DNA from: a virus
DNA length: 24,962 nt
Direction: 5' to 3' (one strand)
IMG/VR virus record: IMGVR_UViG_3300044972_000560
Span: 1 to 24,962 of that record
Below are positions 8,013 to 14,849 of the stretch, one piece after another. The notes below the pieces were generated by a model that was given only the letters and a program-made list of their open reading frames with translations, was not told the DNA's origin and did not search any database. How positions within the stretch are numbered: position 1 is the first letter of the stretch; the number at the start of each line of letters is the position of its first letter. A program made the position numbers and the translations under genes.

Positions 8013-8510
8013 TTAGAATAATTTCTTTTCTATTAATAACATCTCAAACTTACTGTCTGCGTTAGTCCCTTCAAGGATATTAAGCATATCGCTATAGGCA
8101 GCAACAGCATCGTTTTGATTTTTTCTGTATGCTTGCAAGAAGTCAAATGTACACATCTCACCCATCTTTAAAACATCAACAGACGACTCCTCGTACAGCT
8201 CATATAACTCATACTCATTCTTATAAGAAAGCTCAATTGTTTCAGCTAAATTTTTAAATTCTAATACAGGTGTTTTGATTGTAGGAAGAGACGGAGTAAC
8301 ATTCCAGTCAATAAGATACTTCTCAATACCTCTTGCATGCTCAAGCTCTTCATTACTTTCAGCTAAAAAGTAATCAGCAGCCTTATTAAACCCAATACCT
8401 CTACACCAGTTGCTTGCAGCTTGGTAAAAGTAATGGTGATTGTACTCGTTCTGAAGTCTTGACGTTAATATATCTACTACTTCCTTGTCTAAAATCTCTG
8501 GTTTTAACAT
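8013..8510 (-). CDS. Ferritin (non-haem, FtnA-like), phage-encoded
   Basis: A 165-aa four-helix ferritin, expected to oxidise Fe(II) and store ferric iron. I prefer the ATG at 8510 (MLKPEILDKE), which matches the start of E. coli FtnA as I remember it, over a TTG at 8531 that would overlap the upstream gene by 11 nt. Numbered from 8510, the di-iron ligands are present: E22 (QNEYNHH), E55 and H58 (NEELEHARG), E99 (YKNEYEL) and Q132 (RKNQNDA), at the FtnA spacing. The position of FtnA E130 (third iron site) is alanine (A135). The TFDFLQAY helix is also recognisable. It lies 10 nt after the 930-aa virion gene and 2 nt before the 1931-aa gene, so it is cotranscribed with late virion genes. Whether it is packaged or acts in the infected cell cannot be told from sequence. 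Confidence 0.9.
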   Translation of the reverse strand: MLKPEILDKEVVDILTSRLQNEYNHHYFYQAASNWCRGIGFNKAADYFLAESNEELEHARGIEKYLIDWNVTPSLPTIKTPVLEFKNLAETIELSYKNEYELYELYEESSVDVLKMGEMCTFDFLQAYRKNQNDAVAAYSDMLNILEGTNADSKFEMLLIEKKLF

Positions 8511-8520
8511 AATTTTATTT

Positions 8521-11313
8521 TTAACATTCAACTCGTTGTGCTCCTTCTACAGAGTCTATTATTGTATCTAAATTTTGACTAACAAACGCTACAGTTGGAT
8601 TGTTTTTAAGCAACCTGTTCTTTTGTTTTGTTGTTTCGGTAGCCTGTAATTGCTCAAACAAAGGTAATGAATTTTCTTGAATATTTTCTACCTCTTCTTT
8701 TTTCTTTGTTTTTAAAGATTCCTTGTAAACATTTTCTACCTCATTTCTTTTTTCTTGTATTTGATCGTCAATCTGAGGGTGAAATGATTTATCTAAAGTT
8801 TTTTTACTATCCTCTAAATCCTGAATATCACTAAGCTTTCGCATTACGTCAAGCTGAATATCAGGGTCCGTATCCTTAGGTATTCTTGTTACTCCTCTAG
8901 AAACAGCTATAGCGTCTTTTTTTACATTGTCAGCATCTTCTTTAGTAATTACCTTGTTATTTACCATTTCGTTTAGATTCGCATCTAAAACGTCCATGTT
9001 TTGAGATAACTGGTATAAATTTCTTATCTGTGATTTTTTATTACCAGAAAAAGAAGGCATTTTTAAATTAGCAGTAGTTCCTCCAGATAAAAAAGATAAT
9101 ATAGACGTATTTATAAAGTCGCTATAAGACATTGTTTCGTCAGATATTTCCTTGCCTGCCTCTATATTTTTTTGTGCGTTTATCCAAGAAGCATCCCCAA
9201 CTTGTTGTATATTTTCTTGAGCAAATTCCTTACCTCCTTCTTCACCAAAAGCAACTACTTTTTTAGGTAATTCCTTAAACCCTTGATTAAGAGTAGATAT
9301 AAAGCCTTGCTTACCGTTTGTTTTATATGCGTTTACTGCTTTTTTAATTAAACTTTTTTCTGCTGAACCAAATAAAGATTCTACAGCCTTTGTTTGTGGA
9401 GATATAATAGATGTAACACCATACCACGCTGCTGTTCTTTGAGCTGCATCTCCAGCTATTTGTTCAGATTCCTTTTCTGTTAATCCAGCTTCTTTAGCTT
9501 CTTTAAGAGTTTGTTCGTAAGCCTGTGTATATCCAAGTGATGACTGAGCTATAATTGCATCAGCAGTAGCCTTTGGTATAGATAATTTAGTAAGCCCTTT
9601 AGTTAATAGGTTAGAGCCTTTTGTAAATCTACCAACAGTGGCCTGCCAAGCAACTTGCCAAACCATATCCCCAACAACAGAACCTGCCTGAACAGCTGTG
9701 CCTTGCGGACTAAAAAACCAATCTTCTTCTTTTGATTTTTTAGCATCTTCTAGTATTTTATCGGCAGAAGATGGGTCTATTAAATCATTTACTATTAATT
9801 CATTATCCTTGTCATATATAGTTCCCTTTTCATCTACAAGGTACTTTTTACCGTTTAAATTAACTACCTTACCATCCGCATAAGCTACCTGTCTTTGTGT
9901 AGGTCTTTCTAGCTGTCTTTGCTCGTTTAAATACCTCAACTCATCAGCAGCTTGATCTCCACCTAGCTCGTCAAAAAGAGTTGTAAATGTACCCTGCATT
10001 GAGTCTACAAAAGAATTATAACCTGACTTAAACAAGTTTTTAGTGCCTATCCCAAATGAATTAAGTCCTGAATTATCTTTTACTAGCTCTTCATATTTTT
10101 CTTTATTTAGCTTATCTTGCTCTTTTAGTTTAGTAGAAAGAGCTGGTAGATTTTCATCTATATACGATGATATTAATTGATTATCAAATACCCTAGCGTT
10201 TTTGTTAACAGGTATTTTTTTACCTTCGTAACTACCTTTTACAGATTGCAGCTTGCTTTTTAAAACAGCTCTTTCATTAACAGTAGATATGTAGTTTGAT
10301 AGTAATCTGTTTTTATATACATCTCTAGCAAGAGCTCTTTCAGGACCTATTCCTTCGTCGCCTGACGTATCAAAGTCACCTCTTTTATTTCTTCTATTGT
10401 ATTCGTCCTTGAATCCAGATAAGTTAAGGTAACCATCAAAATCAGCTGGGTCTATACCCATAGACTGTAGTTTTTCATCTCCGAATAAACTATCTACAAA
10501 GCTATCTTTATTTATAACGATACCATCTACAGGTTGTCTGTTATAGGTAGATGCAGATAAGTATGGAGTAGGGTTATCTAGGTCTAAATCCTTATATTCC
10601 TGTTCTACTTTTTCTTTAGAAGGAATACCTATTGTTTCAAGTAAGCTTTTTTGCGGAACAAGTTCTTTTCCATCTAAACCTATTTGTGTTTTTGGATTTA
10701 AAAATGGACTTATAGACTCTGGAACAGGCTCTTGCTTGTATGATTCTTGAAATAAGCTTTCAGTTTTTAAAGCTTTCTTGTTCGCGCTTTTTAAAACAGC
10801 TCCTTTTTCTTTTCCTTTTTGTAACCCTTCTTTAAAGTTAGACGCTCTTTCCTCTATTATTTTCTCCTCTGGAGATTTCTGTAATATGCTTCCCCAATTT
10901 TTTAACTCCTCTTCAGATAAGTCGTTAATAGATCGCATTTTACCTCCACCTGAAGAAGCCGAAGGCTGAGCTTGTACCTGTTTTTCTGTACCCGATGAAG
11001 GTTTTACAGGTTGCTGAACAGACTTCGAACCCGAAGCTTGATTTGCTTGAGTACCATCTGTAGACCCTTTTTTTTTTACGCCAGCTTCTTTTAAGTATTC
11101 ATCAAAAGACAAGCCACTTTTTTTAGCGTAAGATTCAAGCGTTTTTTTGTCGTAATTTTTACCTCCAAGGGAGTAGTTTTTTTGACTAGCCTGACTTAAT
11201 TTTGCTCCAGATTCTTTAATGTAATCATTCAAAGATAAGCCGCTTTTTTTAGCGTAAGAATTAAGGTCAGACGCTTTATATATTTTACCGTTTAAGATGT
11301 ATTCTTCTTCCAT
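8521..11313 (-). CDS. Large putative internal virion/cargo protein with N-terminal repeats, 930 aa
   Basis: No enzyme motif is seen. The N-terminus carries two ~35-residue repeats (residues 5-39 and 47-81, both containing SYAKKSGLS), then a low-complexity Gly/Ser/Gln linker (about 82-130), then a long charged helical region. Around residues 535-650 is an Ala-rich, partly hydrophobic segment (QAGSVVGDMVWQVAWQA, then GYTQAYEQTLKEAKEAG) of the kind found in podophage internal virion proteins that may span the cell envelope. The C-terminal third is coiled-coil-like and ends with a lone cysteine (GAQRVEC). It starts 12 nt after the 508-aa gene and is followed by ferritin. A role as cargo/ejection protein is inferred from position, size and composition. 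Confidence 0.65.
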   Translation of the reverse strand: MEEEYILNGKIYKASDLNSYAKKSGLSLNDYIKESGAKLSQASQKNYSLGGKNYDKKTLESYAKKSGLSFDEYLKEAGVKKKGSTDGTQANQASGSKSVQQPVKPSSGTEKQVQAQPSASSGGGKMRSINDLSEEELKNWGSILQKSPEEKIIEERASNFKEGLQKGKEKGAVLKSANKKALKTESLFQESYKQEPVPESISPFLNPKTQIGLDGKELVPQKSLLETIGIPSKEKVEQEYKDLDLDNPTPYLSASTYNRQPVDGIVINKDSFVDSLFGDEKLQSMGIDPADFDGYLNLSGFKDEYNRRNKRGDFDTSGDEGIGPERALARDVYKNRLLSNYISTVNERAVLKSKLQSVKGSYEGKKIPVNKNARVFDNQLISSYIDENLPALSTKLKEQDKLNKEKYEELVKDNSGLNSFGIGTKNLFKSGYNSFVDSMQGTFTTLFDELGGDQAADELRYLNEQRQLERPTQRQVAYADGKVVNLNGKKYLVDEKGTIYDKDNELIVNDLIDPSSADKILEDAKKSKEEDWFFSPQGTAVQAGSVVGDMVWQVAWQATVGRFTKGSNLLTKGLTKLSIPKATADAIIAQSSLGYTQAYEQTLKEAKEAGLTEKESEQIAGDAAQRTAAWYGVTSIISPQTKAVESLFGSAEKSLIKKAVNAYKTNGKQGFISTLNQGFKELPKKVVAFGEEGGKEFAQENIQQVGDASWINAQKNIEAGKEISDETMSYSDFINTSILSFLSGGTTANLKMPSFSGNKKSQIRNLYQLSQNMDVLDANLNEMVNNKVITKEDADNVKKDAIAVSRGVTRIPKDTDPDIQLDVMRKLSDIQDLEDSKKTLDKSFHPQIDDQIQEKRNEVENVYKESLKTKKKEEVENIQENSLPLFEQLQATETTKQKNRLLKNNPTVAFVSQNLDTIIDSVEGAQRVEC
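11071..11301 (-). repeat. Two N-terminal repeats within the 930-aa virion protein gene
   Basis: Residues 5-39 and 47-81 of the 930-aa protein align without gaps, 42 residues (126 nt) apart. Shared features are xLxGKxY, then L-x-SYAKKSGLS, then a DEYL/NDYI helix and a KESGAK/KEAGVK end. The DNA is also similar (the block agcgtaaga preceded by a T run occurs in both), so this is a fairly recent internal duplication or one under strong constraint. Confidence 0.75.
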
Positions 11314-11325
11314 TATTAAATTTTA

Positions 11326-12852
11326 TTATTTTGGTATAAATATTGTTTTACCAGTTTTACCTTTGGCTTTTTTACTAGCAGGCGCAGCAGGCGCAGCAGT
11401 AGACCCATATACAGGTAACTTTACACCTCTACTTTCTTCAAGATACATTCTTAGCTCTTCGTCAGAACCAAATCCTGCTCTATCTCTAAAGTTAGCGTAA
11501 TTAGTTGTACTGTATACTCTTTTATCTTTTTTATCACCTGCCAACCTAGGGGTTATCTGTTCACCGTAGTAAATAAATGTTTTAGGTGTTGTTTGACTAG
11601 ATGAAAAACTAGTAGAACCTCCTTCTGCTCCTACGTTTTCTTTTGAATTATACCTAACAACTTTAACAAAGTGTCTTCCGTCTTCATCAATACCAGCATT
11701 TACAACCTTCTCTACAAAACCTGAGTTTGTTTTTATACCAACTGGGTCGTTAATAATAGCTACAGCTCCTTGTTTGTTACCGACTCTAATAGGATTTACC
11801 TGAGTTACTGTTGGAGTAGGCTCTGGCTTGTCTCCACTTCCTGATGCTGCTCTAGGAGCTCTAGGAGTAGGTAATGTAGTTTCTTGCTCGAAAGGCATCT
11901 GGTTATCTAAAGCCTTACCAACAATAAATTTAGCGTCCTCTATTTTACTAGAGTCTCTCTCTGGATCTAAAATTATTTCAAAACTACCTCCTGTACCTTT
12001 TGTTAGAACAGCTAAAGGGTTTTTCTTCGCCTCCTCTGGGTCATCAGTTAAAAAGTATCCCTTACCAGTAGAATTAACAAGAACATCAGCTATTCTTCTG
12101 TCGCTTGATAAAATATAATCCTGAGTCGCTTTTTTGATTTCATTATAAGAACCTGTTCTAGTAGCATCCTGTAATGATGTAATACCATTATCAGTAATAA
12201 ATTTAGCTACCTTAGCTCCAGAGAATTTACTAACCTCGTCTGGGACATTTAGTCTATCTGCGTCATTTATTTGTGCTGTGTTTATAGCATAAGGAGACAT
12301 AAGAGACGACTCAATTATCTTCCCGTTTTCATCATAATCACCCACAGCAATAGACGCTGTTGCAGGGTCTATATATATTTTTTTATTATCTAAATTTTGT
12401 AGTGTTCCTATTTTTTTTGCTGCAAATTCTGTTAAGGCATCCTTCTTGTTACTTTGTATAGCGTCAATCAAAACCTTATCGTTTGCAGCTCTGTTTTTTA
12501 CAACGCTATTAAGTGTTCCCCAGTTATTTTTTAACGCCTGTGTTTTAGAAGCGTAGTCCTGTCTAGACATTTTACCACTAGTCAATTGCTTGTAATACTC
12601 GCCCTGAAGTCTTTTACTTTCAAATATAGCGTTAGTAAGCTCCTTGTTTATGGTTTGGTCAGCTCCTAATTCAGCCTTACCAAGTATCTCTAAATTATCC
12701 TCAGTTAGCTTTCTGTCATCAGCTCTAAGCTTCTGTCTATCAGCCTTTATCTTATCTAAGTCAGTAGCTACTGTATTCGCAACTGTAGCCCAATCCAATG
12801 TTGGATTAGCCTTTACTTCACTTGCATCTTTAAATCCGTAGTACTCTGCCAT
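11326..12852 (-). CDS. Putative virion (cargo or tail-interior) protein, 508 aa
   Basis: Starts MAEYYGFKDASEVKANP and has a helical N-terminal third (long charged helices around LDKIKADRQKLRADDRKL), a mixed alpha/beta middle, a Pro-rich hinge (TLPTPRAPRAASGSG, about residues 330-350), a beta-rich C-terminal domain and a basic Ala/Pro/Lys tail (APAAPASKKAKGK) that includes a 9-bp tandem repeat in the DNA (11381-11398). The ATG overlaps the upstream stop by one base (TAATG). No family name is recognised. Position between the Ala/Gln-rich protein and the 930-aa protein suggests a structural role in the virion interior. Confidence 0.6.
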   Translation of the reverse strand: MAEYYGFKDASEVKANPTLDWATVANTVATDLDKIKADRQKLRADDRKLTEDNLEILGKAELGADQTINKELTNAIFESKRLQGEYYKQLTSGKMSRQDYASKTQALKNNWGTLNSVVKNRAANDKVLIDAIQSNKKDALTEFAAKKIGTLQNLDNKKIYIDPATASIAVGDYDENGKIIESSLMSPYAINTAQINDADRLNVPDEVSKFSGAKVAKFITDNGITSLQDATRTGSYNEIKKATQDYILSSDRRIADVLVNSTGKGYFLTDDPEEAKKNPLAVLTKGTGGSFEIILDPERDSSKIEDAKFIVGKALDNQMPFEQETTLPTPRAPRAASGSGDKPEPTPTVTQVNPIRVGNKQGAVAIINDPVGIKTNSGFVEKVVNAGIDEDGRHFVKVVRYNSKENVGAEGGSTSFSSSQTTPKTFIYYGEQITPRLAGDKKDKRVYSTTNYANFRDRAGFGSDEELRMYLEESRGVKLPVYGSTAAPAAPASKKAKGKTGKTIFIPK

Positions 12853-13667
12853 TATCTAATAGAATTTAAAAGCTCAGGATTACTCATAAGCATCTTCATT
12901 ATATTCTGCATCTCTTGCTCATTAGTTGTTTTATTCATAGCTCCTTGAGTTAAAGGTTGAGGAGACATTGTCTGTTGTTGTAAAAAACCTTGCATATCAG
13001 AAACCTGAGGTACTTGTTGTGTTTGTGTACTTGTTACGGCTGCCTGAGAGTTTTTTTGAGTTGTTGAGTCTCCTTGCTGCCCTTGTTTATATACTGGTGT
13101 AAGAGCGTCTACAGCTCCAGTATAAGCACTTCCAAAATTATTTAAAGCGCCTTGTTGTAGTTGTATCTTAGCTAATTGAGCGGCCATAGCAGCCTTTTGA
13201 GCTCCTTCTGCTTGTCCTAAATTCAATCTAGACAAAGCATCATTAGTTTGTCCTTGTTCATTAGCTTGAGCTACGCTTAAATTATAAAGACTATTTGCTA
13301 CTTGATTGTTAATATCATTTACCTGTTCATTAGCTACAGCGTTTACTCGACCCACACCGCCAGCTAATTCTCTTGGTCCAGCTTCTTGTAAAGCACTTAA
13401 AGCCTGCATTTGATTTGCTGTTGATTGGTTTAATGCTTGATTATAAGCCTCCATAGGAACCTGAACCGCTCCTAAGAAATTAGTTTCTTGTAACCTCTTA
13501 GCTTCGGCTACAGCTTGTTCAGCTGCTCTTTCTGCCGATCTTTGAGCGTCAGCTTGTTTTCCAGCTTCTATCAAGTTCATTACTCCACCAGCTGCTTTAA
13601 AAGGTGTTCCAGCTAGTGATTTTACGCTTTCCGCTCCTCCAGATATTAATGCTGCTTCTGCTCCCAT
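12852..13667 (-). CDS. Ala/Gln-rich helical virion protein, 271 aa
   Basis: Composition is dominated by Ala, Gln, Asn and Glu with long predicted helices (AERAAEQAVAEAKRLQETN, about residues 43-62) and a Gln/Thr-rich flexible stretch (about 200-235). The N-terminus (AALISGGAESVKSLAGTPF) is mildly hydrophobic. This resembles the small internal proteins of podoviruses, such as T7 gp14 in position and style, though no homology can be claimed. It starts 1 nt after the GNAT-like gene and overlaps the following gene by one base. Probably part of the ejected or internal complex. Confidence 0.6.
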   Translation of the reverse strand: MGAEAALISGGAESVKSLAGTPFKAAGGVMNLIEAGKQADAQRSAERAAEQAVAEAKRLQETNFLGAVQVPMEAYNQALNQSTANQMQALSALQEAGPRELAGGVGRVNAVANEQVNDINNQVANSLYNLSVAQANEQGQTNDALSRLNLGQAEGAQKAAMAAQLAKIQLQQGALNNFGSAYTGAVDALTPVYKQGQQGDSTTQKNSQAAVTSTQTQQVPQVSDMQGFLQQQTMSPQPLTQGAMNKTTNEQEMQNIMKMLMSNPELLNSIR

Positions 13668-13668
13668 A

Positions 13669-14064
13669 CTATATATTTTTTATGTATTCCTTAATATTTT
13701 TATTGGTTAACTTAAAACCAGATTCATTTAAAGATTTATCTATAAATTGATTACCAGTTACTGTTAGTATATTCTTGTATTTTGTATCCTTTAAAAGTAT
13801 TGATATAACCTCTAATCCAAAAGTAATAGAGCCTTCTCTTGTTTTTTTTGATGCATTCTTGTTGCTTGTTATGAATCCTATCCAACAAACATTAGAGTCT
13901 GACATGTAAATAGGTATAGCACAAGCTTGCTCTTCGTTATGATAAACAACAAGTATATTTTCTGGTAGTGAATCTATATTTAAAACTGGGAAATTCCAGT
14001 CCATCCACCATCTTTTAATGGTTTCATAGAAGTCTACCTTGTTTAATACTTTGTAACTTTTCAT
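13669..14064 (-). CDS. GNAT-like acetyltransferase-fold protein in the tail cluster, 131 aa
   Basis: The layout fits the small GNAT-fold proteins often found among tail genes of Bacteroidota phages: N-terminal FYETIKRWWMDWNFP, a LPENILVVYHNEEQACAIPIY beta pair, CWIGFITSNKNASKKTR (the beta4 and acyl-CoA loop region, with a degenerate basic loop rather than a clear Q/RxxGxG/A), and a late ILTVTGNQFIDKSLNESGF (beta5 region with the usual GF). The acetyl-CoA binding signature is weak, so activity is uncertain; it could be a structural relic. It has its own promoter box in the 19-nt gap before it and leads the cargo/ferritin unit. Confidence 0.6.
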   Translation of the reverse strand: MKSYKVLNKVDFYETIKRWWMDWNFPVLNIDSLPENILVVYHNEEQACAIPIYMSDSNVCWIGFITSNKNASKKTREGSITFGLEVISILLKDTKYKNILTVTGNQFIDKSLNESGFKLTNKNIKEYIKNI

Positions 14065-14069
14065 TTTAC

Positions 14070-14077
14070 AAAGATAC
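14070..14077 (-). promoter_or_regulatory. Bacteroidota-type promoter -7 box (TATCTTTG) before the GNAT-like gene
   Basis: In the 19-nt gap between the 254-aa tail gene and the GNAT-like gene, the minus strand reads TAGTATCTTTGTAAAATG. The TAnnTTTG box ends about 5 nt before the ATG, so transcription would start at or almost at the start codon (leaderless). No clear -33 TTG is seen. The same box with the same flank (TTTGTAAAA) occurs before the 231-aa ring gene. Coordinates are within one or two bases. Confidence 0.6.
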
Positions 14078-14083
14078 TAAAAA

Positions 14084-14848
14084 TTATGGATAACTTTTAA
14101 ATAGATCCGACTGAACAGAGAAAAGCTCTACCCTTGTTGGTTTTCTCACAGTTAGTTTAAACTGCATGTAGTACCCTAATTGAGGATAAGACTCAGCTAT
14201 AGAGTTCTTTATAAATAGCAAGAAGTTACCATTACTAGGTATTGATCCAGAAGGAATTGTAGTATCTATAGTTATGTCTGTTCCAGAAACAGAGGTTATC
14301 TTACCTAATAACAAAGGAGACCCAGTGTTATTCTTGTACATCAAATCTCCTACGCTCATTATACTTCCAACAGGGAAACCAAACGTTAGAACAACCGCAG
14401 AAGGAACAGCAGAATTTACATTCAATACAGATCCTATACCCTGAGCTGACCTCATGTTTATAGTTAAGTCGTTACCGTTTCTTCTTATAAATGAATAAAA
14501 TAACCCTTCCTTATTATTAAACCATGACTGATCTATAAAGCCGCTTGTTATGTTTGTATTTATAACAGCATCCCAAGCACTGTTACCGTTTAAGCATAAT
14601 GTCTTGTAGTTTTTAACATCAAGAGTGCTGTCATTAAAAGCAGACGTAACAGTAGAAGGATAAGGATTTTCTAAAGGGTACACGTCTTCATAGAATGTAT
14701 TTCTAGCGGTGTTTGCATTATGTTGATACAGATTGCCTCCTTTAAAAGTATAGAGGTAGCTATTCATTCCTAAAATTTTCTCAGGAATAAAGGAGTAGAA
14801 CGAAGTCCACCCCTGTGTAAAATTACTATATGTTAATGTTTTTTCCAT
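14084..14848 (-). CDS. Tail/structural protein following the muzzle-type gene, 254 aa
   Basis: The N-terminal block (YSNFTQGWTSFYSFIPEKI, LGMNSYLYTFKGGNLYQHN, then ARNTFYEDVYP) is a pattern I recognise in structural proteins of many large Bacteroidota phages, usually followed by SxxTSAFND and KTLCLNG. In longer relatives this block is embedded in tail-tip or stabilisation proteins; here it is a separate gene with a beta-rich second half (VPSAVVLTFGFPVGS..., ITSVSGTDITI). It begins 1 nt after the 1642-aa gene's stop. A role at the tail tip or collar is inferred. Confidence 0.7.
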   Translation of the reverse strand: MEKTLTYSNFTQGWTSFYSFIPEKILGMNSYLYTFKGGNLYQHNANTARNTFYEDVYPLENPYPSTVTSAFNDSTLDVKNYKTLCLNGNSAWDAVINTNITSGFIDQSWFNNKEGLFYSFIRRNGNDLTINMRSAQGIGSVLNVNSAVPSAVVLTFGFPVGSIMSVGDLMYKNNTGSPLLLGKITSVSGTDITIDTTIPSGSIPSNGNFLLFIKNSIAESYPQLGYYMQFKLTVRKPTRVELFSVQSDLFKSYP

Positions 14849-14849
14849 G

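Noticed and set aside
11381-11398. 9-bp tandem repeat (ggcgcagca twice)
   Set aside because: Encodes an Ala-Ala-Pro repeat in a linker of the 508-aa protein; simple coding low complexity.
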